In this document: piece after piece, positions 43,247-50,135 of the stretch | Layout of the letters: each line of letters starts with the position of its first letter | Numbering within the stretch: position 1 is the stretch's first letter | Position numbers and translations under genes: made by a program | The notes under the pieces: model-generated | The model's database searches: none | What the model was told of the DNA's origin: nothing | What the model saw: the letters and a program-made list of their open reading frames with translations, nothing else | Assembly (NCBI GenBank): GCA_034436555.1 | Contig: DAOTUU010000052.1 | Location: forward strand, 12,155 to 76,154 | Origin: JAFMJV01 sp034436555 | GTDB lineage: Bacteria; Chloroflexota; Limnocylindria; Limnocylindrales; CSP1-4 | Length of the DNA: 64,000 nt | Reading direction: 5' to 3'

Positions 43247-44011
43247 TCACCCCGCCCGCCGGACCTGGGCGCCGGTCGTGGCCATCGCCGCAGGGGCGAG
43301 CCCGGGCCCGGTCACCTCGGCGCTCAGCTGGTAGCGATCGCCGCGGTAGGTGCAGTCGGCGGTCATCACGACCCGACCGCGGGCGTCCAGGTCGGTCATC
43401 CGCAGGCGGAGACAGGCCTGTCCCTCGGCGATCGCGAGCAGCCGGCGCGTCGGCTCGTCCGGGAGCACCGGCTCGATGGTCACGCGCGCGGCCGTCGGCA
43501 CGATCCGGTAGCGCGTCGCGAGCAGCGCGTAGAGGGAACCGCCCAGGTCATCGGGCGCCAGGTCGGGCACGGACGCGGCGGGCAGGCAGACGCTCTCCAC
43601 GGCCATCGGCTCGCCGCTGCCCGTGCGCAGCCGCGTCAACGACACGACGGGGGTCCCCGGCGACACGCACAGGCCGGCGGCGGTCGAGTCGTCCGCAGGC
43701 CCGCGCGCGAACGCGAGGAGGCGGGCACCCGCGACCAGGCCCCGGTCGTGCATGTCCTGGGTGAACGAGGTGAGGCCCAGGAACCGCACGATGGCGCGGG
43801 GCGCCACATAGGTCCCAGAGCCGTGGCGGCGGGCGACGAGGCCCTCGGCGACGAGTGCGTCCGCGGCGTGGCGGACCGTCATCCGCGCCGCACCGAAGCG
43901 GCCCGCCAGGTCCCGCTCGGACGGCAGGCGGTCACCCGGGCGCGCCTCGGCTACGAGCGCTCGGAGGTGGGCGCGCATCGACTGCCGGGAGACCTCGGTT
44001 CCGCTCGACAT
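43247..44011 (-). CDS. GntR/HutC-family transcriptional regulator with UTRA domain
   Basis: A 254-aa regulator: winged-helix HTH (about 8-72, RPGDRLPSERDLAGRFGAARMTVRHAADALVAEGLVARRHGSGTYV) and a UTRA effector domain (about 85-240), as in NagR/DasR, which sense GlcN-6-P or GlcNAc-6-P. The ATG at 44011 (MSSGTEVSRQSMRAHL) was preferred to one 30 nt upstream because a -35/-10 pair ends 8 nt before it. It is the first gene of its own operon, so it is probably autoregulated. Confidence 0.92.
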   Translation of the reverse strand: MSSGTEVSRQSMRAHLRALVAEARPGDRLPSERDLAGRFGAARMTVRHAADALVAEGLVARRHGSGTYVAPRAIVRFLGLTSFTQDMHDRGLVAGARLLAFARGPADDSTAAGLCVSPGTPVVSLTRLRTGSGEPMAVESVCLPAASVPDLAPDDLGGSLYALLATRYRIVPTAARVTIEPVLPDEPTRRLLAIAEGQACLRLRMTDLDARGRVVMTADCTYRGDRYQLSAEVTGPGLAPAAMATTGAQVRRAG

Positions 44012-44019
44012 GGTCCGGC

Positions 44020-44048
44020 ACTGTAGCGGTCCAATGGTCATCGTGCAA
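44020..44048 (-). promoter_or_regulatory. Promoter of the GntR-led amino-sugar operon
   Basis: On the minus strand, -35 TTGCAC (44043-44048) and -10 TACAGT (44020-44025) are 17 bp apart. The -10 ends 8 nt before the regulator ATG, so the operon message should be leaderless. Confidence 0.7.
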
Positions 44049-44056
44049 GGTCAGCC

Positions 44057-44079
44057 GTGGACCACTTCGATGGTCACAC
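44057..44079. promoter_or_regulatory. Candidate GntR operator: GTGGACCA-N6-TGGTCACAC inverted repeat
   Basis: The arms GTGGACCA (44057-44064) and TGGTCACAC (44071-44079) pair around the spacer CTTCGA. More half-sites of the same type lie nearby: TAGACCACT at 44092-44100, and TGGTC at 44011-44015 and 44034-44038. The half-site TGGTC/GACCA is the core of known DasR/NagR operators. The main repeat lies just upstream of the -35 box. Confidence 0.6.
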
Positions 44080-44114
44080 GGGGCCCGCACGTAGACCACT
44101 CGGCACGAGACGGA

Positions 44115-44708
44115 TCAGCCGAGCGACATCGCCATGACCAGTTCCTCGGGCTTCTGCTGGACGGCACGGAAGCCGAGGTGGCCGTAGAACCCGATCGCGT
44201 TCGCGTTGGTCGGGTCCACCCCCAGGTGCACTCCGCGCACCGCCCTTCCGCGCAGGTCCAGAAGCACCCGGTCGACGAGCTCCCGACCCAGCCCCAGGCC
44301 GCGCACATGAGCCAGAAGGTCGATGTGCAGATGCGCGGGAAAGGCTCGCGCGACCTCGGGGTCGGCTCGCTCCGGGTGGTGGATCAGGCGCACCAGCGAT
44401 GCGTCGGGAGAATCGTCGTCGCGCGGCGGGTGGCGCGCCCGGAGCGGCGGCCACCAGTGGCGCTCGGCCCAGGCCTCGAGGTCGAGGGTGTCATCGGTGG
44501 ACAGGAGGTAGCCGGCGACGCCCTCCGCGTCCGCGACGACGAGCTGGGTGCCCCGGCCGATGGCGAGATAGGGCCCCACGTACACGTGGCCCAGGAGGTC
44601 CGGATCGGCGAACAGACCAGTCGCGTCGCGCCCGGCGTCGCCGGTCCGCAGGCAGACGCGATAGGCGCCGGGGAGGTCGGCCAGGCCGGCCGGTTCGATG
44701 GTGGTCAC
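44115..44708 (-). CDS. GNAT-family N-acetyltransferase
   Basis: A 197-aa acetyltransferase. The GTG at 44708 gives VTTIEPAGLADLPGAYRVCLRTG, a family-like N-terminus; a second GTG lies 6 nt upstream. The acetyl-CoA site is in HLHIDLLAHVRGLGLGRELVDRVL (about 125-150), followed by GVDPTNANAIGFYGHLGFRAV, the C-terminal GNAT motif. N-terminal features (TGDAGRDATGLFADPDLLGHVYVGPYL) resemble acetyltransferases found near GH84 or NagZ-like enzymes. TACCCT ends 6 nt before the start. Confidence 0.85.
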   Translation of the reverse strand: MTTIEPAGLADLPGAYRVCLRTGDAGRDATGLFADPDLLGHVYVGPYLAIGRGTQLVVADAEGVAGYLLSTDDTLDLEAWAERHWWPPLRARHPPRDDDSPDASLVRLIHHPERADPEVARAFPAHLHIDLLAHVRGLGLGRELVDRVLLDLRGRAVRGVHLGVDPTNANAIGFYGHLGFRAVQQKPEELVMAMSLG

Positions 44709-44714
44709 GTGCAC

Positions 44715-44720
44715 AGGGTA
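44715..44720 (-). promoter_or_regulatory. Putative -10 box (TACCCT) of the GNAT gene
   Basis: GGCTACCCT on the minus strand, 6 nt upstream of the GTG at 44708. It is the same hexamer as at 8648 and 25629. Confidence 0.4.
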
Positions 44721-44795
44721 GCCACTCGCCCGAACGACGGACCGGCCGGCGGCCGACGGACCGGCCGGCGGGAGGCGCACCTCCCCTGGGACGGG

Positions 44796-46664
44796 TCAGG
44801 ATGCGCCGTTCGCGCCTCCCGCCATCAGCGCCCACAGCTGCTCGGCGTCCATGTGTCGCACCGGACCGTCATAAGCCACCCGTCCCAGGTTCAGGACGAC
44901 GATCCGGTCCGCGATGCCTCGGACGGTGGCCAGGTCGTGGGTGACGAGGATCACGCCCGTGCCGGAGGCGGCGATGGAGCGGATGAGGCGGATGACCTGT
45001 GCCGTCTGCTTGACACCGAGGGCGGCCGTCGGCTCGTCGAGACAGATGAGCCTGACGTGCTCGCCCAGTGCGCGGGCGATGGCCACGGACTGCCGCTGGC
45101 CGCCGGACAGCGATCGGACCAGGACGTTGGTGTCTCGGAGCGTGACACCCAGCGCGGCGAGCTGCGTCCTGCACGCCTCAGCGGCCCGCCGATCGTCCCG
45201 CACCGGGAACAGGCCCAGCCATCGCCGGGTCGGCTCGCGGCCCAGCATCATGTTGTGCACGACGCTCAGGTTCGGACACAGCGCGAGATCCTGGTAGACG
45301 GTCTCGACACCGTGCCTGCGGGCATCCTGGGGTCCGTGGAACGCGACGGTCTCGCCGTCGAGCGTCATCGAGCCCGCGTCAGGCATGATGGCGCCCGAGA
45401 TGATCTTGACCAGGGTCGACTTGCCCGCCCCGTTGTCACCCAGGAGGCACACCACCTCCCCGGGCCTGACGCTGAAACTGGCGCTCTCGAGGGCCGTGAG
45501 CGCACCGTAGGCCTTGCCGGCGTCGACGATGGCGAATCGCGGGGGGTCGCCTGCGGACCCACGGCCATCGGCGCCATCGCGCGGTTCGCCGGATGCCTCC
45601 GCCGCGACTGCCTGCGCGGTGGTGACGGCGGAGCCGGCGGCCTGGGCGGCGTGGGCGCGGCGTCCTCGCACGCCGACCATGACCTGGTCGGCGACGAGCG
45701 CGAGCAGCAGCATCGCGCCCACCGCGATGGACTGCCACCACGATTGCAGTCCCACGAAGATGAGACCGGCGTTGAGGATGCCGATGGTGATCACGCCGAT
45801 GGCGATGCCGAGCGGGCGGCCGGCACCCCCGGTGAAGGCGACGCCGCCCAGGATGGCCGCGGTGAGCACGTCGAGCTCGAAGCGCACGCCGATGGTGGGC
45901 GTGATGCTGCCGAGTCGGCCGGCCGTGAGCACGGCGACCAGCCCGATGAGCAGGCCGTTGACAGCGTAGAGCCCCACGATGATGCGCCCCACGGGCACGC
46001 CGCACAGCTCGGCCGCACGCCGATCGCCGCCGATGGCGTAGACCCGGAGGCCGGTCACGGTCCGGGTGAGCACGAAGGCGCCCACGATAAACACGCCGAT
46101 CGCGATGAGCACGGAGTACTGGACGCCCAGGACCTTGCCCCGGCCGAGCTCGAGCAGGATCTCGGGGAACCCGTAGACCGCGACGCTGCTGATGACGTAG
46201 GCCATGCCGCCGTAGATCGCCAGCATCGCGAGTGTGACGATGAGCGGCGAGATGCTGAGCCTCCGGACCAGGATCCCGTTCACGAGCCCGAGGCCGAAGC
46301 CGAGCCCGAGGCCGGTGATGATGGCCAACAGCGGCTCCTGTGTCGCGACCGCGACCTGGGCCACGATGATGCCGATGAAGGCGACCATGCTGCCGATGCT
46401 CAGGTCCACGTAGCCCGAGATGAGCAGCGCGGAGGTCCCCAGCACCGCAATCAGGATCGATGTCGAGTTGACACCGATCGTGATGAAGTTCTCGAGCCGG
46501 AAGAACGAGGGATTGAGGAGCGAGAACAGGACCACGAGCGCGACGGCGATCAGCGCAAGGCCCAGCCGACCCGATGCCTCGCCTGGCGCTCGTGCCCCGA
46601 TGCGCAGTCCGCGCCCGCCGTCGGGCGGGGAGGCGGCTCCGGCGCGCTCGCTCCCTGGTGTCAT
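44796..46664 (-). CDS. Fused sugar ABC permease and ATP-binding protein (RbsC-RbsA type)
   Basis: A 622-aa fusion. Residues about 30-340 form a CUT2 permease: SALLISGYVDLSIGSMVAFIGIIVA, SISPLIVTLAMLAIYGG and GGDRRAAELCGVPVGR are BPD_transp_2 landmarks. Residues about 380-622 form one ATPase domain: Walker A LLGDNGAGKSTLVKIISG, signature SLSGGQRQSVAIARAL, Walker B LICLDEPTAALG and H-loop LVTHDLA. Normal CUT2 systems have separate permease and a double ATPase; here one of each is joined in one chain. It follows the binding-protein gene by 67 bp and should import a monosaccharide. Confidence 0.93.
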   Translation of the reverse strand: MTPGSERAGAASPPDGGRGLRIGARAPGEASGRLGLALIAVALVVLFSLLNPSFFRLENFITIGVNSTSILIAVLGTSALLISGYVDLSIGSMVAFIGIIVAQVAVATQEPLLAIITGLGLGFGLGLVNGILVRRLSISPLIVTLAMLAIYGGMAYVISSVAVYGFPEILLELGRGKVLGVQYSVLIAIGVFIVGAFVLTRTVTGLRVYAIGGDRRAAELCGVPVGRIIVGLYAVNGLLIGLVAVLTAGRLGSITPTIGVRFELDVLTAAILGGVAFTGGAGRPLGIAIGVITIGILNAGLIFVGLQSWWQSIAVGAMLLLALVADQVMVGVRGRRAHAAQAAGSAVTTAQAVAAEASGEPRDGADGRGSAGDPPRFAIVDAGKAYGALTALESASFSVRPGEVVCLLGDNGAGKSTLVKIISGAIMPDAGSMTLDGETVAFHGPQDARRHGVETVYQDLALCPNLSVVHNMMLGREPTRRWLGLFPVRDDRRAAEACRTQLAALGVTLRDTNVLVRSLSGGQRQSVAIARALGEHVRLICLDEPTAALGVKQTAQVIRLIRSIAASGTGVILVTHDLATVRGIADRIVVLNLGRVAYDGPVRHMDAEQLWALMAGGANGAS

Positions 46665-46731
46665 GGACGACTCCTGGCGATCAGCCTGGTGGGGGCCGGC
46701 CGACGTGCACCGCCGGCCGACCCCCGGACCC

Positions 46732-47898
46732 CTACTTGGCTTCCGAGGACCAGGGGAAGTTCACGTACTGGTCGCGCGTGTCGTAGCAGATGTTGCCGTA
46801 CATCTTGAGGTACGCGTCGCGTCGCGCGGGGTCCGCATACACGGCCGCCGGATCGGCCAGGTCGGCCTCGTACTGCGGCAGGTTCTCGTCGGTCAGGACG
46901 GTGGGCAGGATGTCCATCGCCTGGGGGATGCTCTTGCCGTCCAGCCAGTCGGCCGCGTGCTGGCCCATGGCGTAGCCGAAGACGGGGGAGGAGAGGGCGA
47001 CGCTCGCCTTGTAGGGGCTGTCCGGCGTGCGGATGGCCGCCACCGCCTCGGGCTCCCCGTCGATGCCGCCCAGGAACTGGTCGGGGCGGGCCTTGCCGGC
47101 GGCCTCGAGCGCCGCGAGCGCGCCGAGCACGACCGTGTCCGCACCCAGCACCACGTCCACGTCCGGGTGGGCCTGGAGGATCGTGCTCATGGTCTCGAAC
47201 CCGCCCTCCTTGTTGACCGGATCGGGGGTGACGTCCGCGACGATGGTCACGCCCGGCATCACCGACAGCACGTCGCGGAACGCCTGGAACCGCGGCGCCA
47301 GGAACTCGATCTGGTCCTGGGTGAGCAGCACCACGTTGGCCTTGCCGCCGAGGTGCTCGTCGATGTAGGTGGCCGCGAGGTCGGCGAGCCGCTTGCCGGT
47401 CTCGTACTGGGGCGCGTTGAGGAGCGAGGTGGCGGGCGGCGGCACGATGGTGCCGACATAGCCGCCGGACCAGATGACCTCCTGGAGGCTGCGGCTCAGC
47501 GAGGCGGGATCGACCGGCGCGGCGACCACCGCGCCGACCTTCGAGGCGAGCAGGAGCTGGACCTGCTCGACCATCTTGGCGGCATCGTTGTTGGCGAGGG
47601 CCCGACGATACTCGAGACCGCGGTCCGCGGCCGCCGAGGAGAGGCCATGGTCGACGCCCTGCATGAACTCCCGCTCGTTGTCCTGGGCGAACGCGAGCAC
47701 CCGCTCCAGGTCCGGGGGCGGCGTGCAGGCCGCGGCGGCGGGGTCGAACGGCGCGAAGACGGTCTGGGTGGTGATCCCCTGGGGCTCATCCTGGGCGGCC
47801 GCCGGCAGCGCCCCTCCCACGATCGCCATCGAGGCGAGCAGGACGGTCGTCGGCAGGGATGCTCGGCGGTTCCTGGCGTGTTGGCGGGTGATGGTCAT
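46732..47898 (-). CDS. Sugar ABC transporter substrate-binding protein (Peripla_BP_4, RbsB-like)
   Basis: A 388-aa secreted receptor. The ATG at 47898 follows GGAGG by 6 nt; signal peptide about 1-34 (TTVLLASMAIVGGALPAAAQ). The fold is RbsB-like: VLAFAQDNEREFMQGVDHGLSSAAADRGLEYRR, VGAVVAAPVDPASLSRSL, HPDVDVVLGADTVVLGALAALEAAGK and FLGGIDGEPEAVAAIR. It pairs with the fused permease-ATPase downstream and lies 76 bp after the SGNH gene. The ligand is presumably a pentose, hexose or polyol. Confidence 0.9.
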   Translation of the reverse strand: MTITRQHARNRRASLPTTVLLASMAIVGGALPAAAQDEPQGITTQTVFAPFDPAAAACTPPPDLERVLAFAQDNEREFMQGVDHGLSSAAADRGLEYRRALANNDAAKMVEQVQLLLASKVGAVVAAPVDPASLSRSLQEVIWSGGYVGTIVPPPATSLLNAPQYETGKRLADLAATYIDEHLGGKANVVLLTQDQIEFLAPRFQAFRDVLSVMPGVTIVADVTPDPVNKEGGFETMSTILQAHPDVDVVLGADTVVLGALAALEAAGKARPDQFLGGIDGEPEAVAAIRTPDSPYKASVALSSPVFGYAMGQHAADWLDGKSIPQAMDILPTVLTDENLPQYEADLADPAAVYADPARRDAYLKMYGNICYDTRDQYVNFPWSSEAK

Positions 47899-47974
47899 CA
47901 CGATCCTCCCTTGTTCGGCCGGACGCGGGCCGCTGCGCGTGGTGCTTGGTCGCCGCGGCAGGACCACGGCCGAC

Positions 47975-48712
47975 TCACATCATCCGTGTCATCGGCGGCC
48001 CTCTCAATCCAGTGGAAGTAGTCCGACGAGGTGCTGCCGCCCGTGGCGGACGGCCGCTCTGCTCGGGGACGAGACTGCCCACGACACGCGCCACCGCCGC
48101 CCCGAGCAGGCGGTGCGCCTCGGCATCCAGATGGATGCCATCCACGGCGCTCGCTTCGACGACGGCCCCCGCATCCAGGAACGCCGCGCGACAGCGAGTC
48201 GCCACGGCCGCCAGCCGCGTCCCGAGCTGGAGGGACTTCGCGGCGCCGCCGAGGAACATCTCCGCGAGCCAGTCGACCTCCAGGATCGGGGGCGGCGCGA
48301 TGATCAGGAGCGCCGGAGCCGCGCCACCGGGCCCGGCATCGCTCGCCAGGATCGCCTTCGCGAGGACCTCCACGGAGTCCGCGATGTCACTGGGTGAGGC
48401 CGCGAAGCGCTGCTTGAGGTCGTTGGTCCCCAGCATGAGGAGCACGAGGTCGATCGGCATGTGTGACTCGAGGGCGATCGGCAGGCCGCGCAGGCCGTTC
48501 TTGTGACGGCCCTCCACGGGATCGTCGCGGAGTGTCGTGCGACTCGGCTGCCCCTCCTCCACGACCTGCCAGTCCGGGCCGAGCAGCTTCCTGACGACCC
48601 CGGGCCAGCGCCGGTCCGGCGTGAACCGATGCCGCCCGACGCGCGCGAGCGTGGGCACCGCGCCGTAGGTGTTCGAGTCTCCGTAGCACAGAATGGTGCG
48701 GACGCCAACCAA
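47975..48712 (-). CDS. SGNH/GDSL hydrolase
   Basis: A 245-aa esterase fold. Block I CYGDSNTYG (about 9-17, nucleophile Ser), block III LMLGTNDLKQRF (about 92-103) and the catalytic Asp/His block DGIHLDAEAH (about 200-209) are present. No signal peptide, so it is cytoplasmic. The TTG start at 48712 follows GGAGGAGGAT; no better start is seen. It resembles arylesterase/carbohydrate esterase members that remove acyl groups from sugars. First gene of the sugar-import operon, divergent from the ROK regulator. Confidence 0.85.
   Translation of the reverse strand: MVGVRTILCYGDSNTYGAVPTLARVGRHRFTPDRRWPGVVRKLLGPDWQVVEEGQPSRTTLRDDPVEGRHKNGLRGLPIALESHMPIDLVLLMLGTNDLKQRFAASPSDIADSVEVLAKAILASDAGPGGAAPALLIIAPPPILEVDWLAEMFLGGAAKSLQLGTRLAAVATRCRAAFLDAGAVVEASAVDGIHLDAEAHRLLGAAVARVVGSLVPEQSGRPPRAAAPRRTTSTGLRGPPMTRMM
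48008..48018. promoter_or_regulatory. Second copy of the TCCAGTGGAAG box, upstream of the binding-protein gene
   Basis: The 11-mer is identical to the core of the palindrome at 48756-48766. It lies in the 3' end of the SGNH gene, 110 bp before the binding-protein start, where it could serve an internal promoter. Confidence 0.5.
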
Positions 48713-48736
48713 CCTTGCTATCCTCCTCCTCGTCCC

Positions 48737-48765
48737 ATCCTAGCACGCGAGTTCTTCCAGTGGAA
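48737..48765 (-). promoter_or_regulatory. Promoter of the SGNH/sugar ABC operon (extended -10)
   Basis: On the minus strand, TTCCAC (48760-48765), 17-bp spacer and TAGGAT (48737-48742) preceded by TGC, an extended -10. The -35 lies inside the palindrome 48754-48766. A GGAGGAGG site follows before the TTG. Confidence 0.6.
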
Positions 48766-48766
48766 G
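48754..48766. promoter_or_regulatory. Candidate ROK-regulator operator CTTCCAGTGGAAG
   Basis: Perfect inverted repeat CTTCC-AGT-GGAAG in the divergent region between the SGNH gene and the ROK regulator. It overlaps the -35 box of the minus-strand promoter and precedes a relatively AT-rich stretch (GCATTAAGTTACT) likely to hold the regulator's own promoter. Confidence 0.6.
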
Positions 48767-48809
48767 CATTAAGTTACTCCGTCCATGGTGGCCTCGGTGC
48801 GAGGGCCGT

Positions 48810-50030
48810 GTGACCGGGAACAGCTACTACAGCGTCGAGAAGGTGCCGGAGTCGCGCAGCGGTGGTGCGACCCAGGCGGAGACGCGCGTCTACAACGAGC
48901 GGCTGGTGCTCTCGCTCGTGCGCCGTCACGGCCAGCTGTCCAAGGTGGATCTGACGCACCTCACGGGGCTCGCGCCGCAGACCATCACCACCATCGTGAA
49001 CCGTGCCGCGGAGGGTGAGCTGCTCAGTCGTCGCGAGCCGCTCCGCGGTCGACTCGGGCAGCCGTCGGTGCCCTTTGCGCTGAATCCCTCGGCGGCCTAT
49101 GCCTTCGGCTTGAAGGTCGATCACCGCAGCGCTGATGTCGCGCTGATCGACTTCGTCGGAGGCGTGCTCGGCTTCGAGCAGATGACGTTCGACTACCCCA
49201 TGCCCGAGGAGGTCATGACCTTCGCCAGGGCCGCGACGTCCCGGATCCTTCGACGCCATCGATCGGTGCCCCGAGAGCGGATCGTCGGCCTGGGCATCGC
49301 CTCGCCGTTCTACCTGACCGATTGGGACGACGACATCGGGGCCCCCGCGGGTCGGTTCGACGCGTGGCGCCACATCGACATCCGGGCGGTGCTCGATGAC
49401 GGGTTCGCGTGGCCGGTCTACCTGTTCAACGACGCCACCGTGTCCGCGAGCGCCGAGCTGATGTTCGGGTCGGGGCTCGGCCGGCCGGACTTCCTGTACC
49501 TCTACGTCGGCCACCATGTGGGTGCCGGGCTCGTCCTGGAGCACCACCTCGTGCCCGGCCGCAATCGGCTCGTCGGGGCGATCGGCGACCTGCCGGTCTG
49601 CCTGGCCGAAGGTGACGTGGCGCGTTCCGTCCCCCTCAAGGACTGTGCCTCGGTGAAGGCGCTCGCGGATGCTCTGCCCGAGGCCGCGCGGGATGCGCTG
49701 TGGGCCTCGGGCCAGTCGTGGGATGTCCCAGAAGCCGTGTCGGCCGCGTGGATCGAGGCGGCCGCCGAGGGGCTGTCCCAGGTCATCCGGAGCGCCGTGG
49801 CGATCCTGGACATCGACTGCACCATCATCGACGGCGCGGTTCCGGCGGGGGTGCGCCGAGAGATCGCGAAGGCGACCCGGCGCAGGCTTGCGCGGGCGCT
49901 GGTCGGCCGCCCTGAGGCCTTCGCGGTTGTGGAGGGCACCCTCGGTGCCACCGCTCCGGTGATCGGCGGCGCCAGCATCCCGCTCCTGATCCGGTACTCC
50001 AACGATCGGGACCTGCTGTTCAAGGAGTAG
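48810..50030 (+). CDS. ROK-family transcriptional regulator
   Basis: A 406-aa protein with a GTG start. The N-terminal winged helix (about 27-85: ERLVLSLVRRHGQLSKVDLTHLTGLAPQTITTIVNRAAEGELL) is XylR-like. The ROK domain follows (AFGLKVDHRSADVALIDFVGG, VGLGIASPFYL, YLYVGHHVGAGLVLEHHLVPGRNRLVGAIGDLP). The usual D-x-G-G-T kinase motif is degenerate and the zinc cysteine cluster is missing, so it is a sensor rather than a kinase. It lies divergent from the SGNH/sugar ABC operon and upstream of the dehydrogenase genes. Confidence 0.9.
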   Translation: MTGNSYYSVEKVPESRSGGATQAETRVYNERLVLSLVRRHGQLSKVDLTHLTGLAPQTITTIVNRAAEGELLSRREPLRGRLGQPSVPFALNPSAAYAFGLKVDHRSADVALIDFVGGVLGFEQMTFDYPMPEEVMTFARAATSRILRRHRSVPRERIVGLGIASPFYLTDWDDDIGAPAGRFDAWRHIDIRAVLDDGFAWPVYLFNDATVSASAELMFGSGLGRPDFLYLYVGHHVGAGLVLEHHLVPGRNRLVGAIGDLPVCLAEGDVARSVPLKDCASVKALADALPEAARDALWASGQSWDVPEAVSAAWIEAAAEGLSQVIRSAVAILDIDCTIIDGAVPAGVRREIAKATRRRLARALVGRPEAFAVVEGTLGATAPVIGGASIPLLIRYSNDRDLLFKE

Positions 50031-50135
50031 CGGACCCTCGGCAGGCGCGTCGCGGCGACGGTGGACGCGGTAGCGTATCGGTGCCGGGGGCCTGCATCCG
50101 CGAGCCGTCCGAGTCCGACAGCGAGAGGCAGGCTC

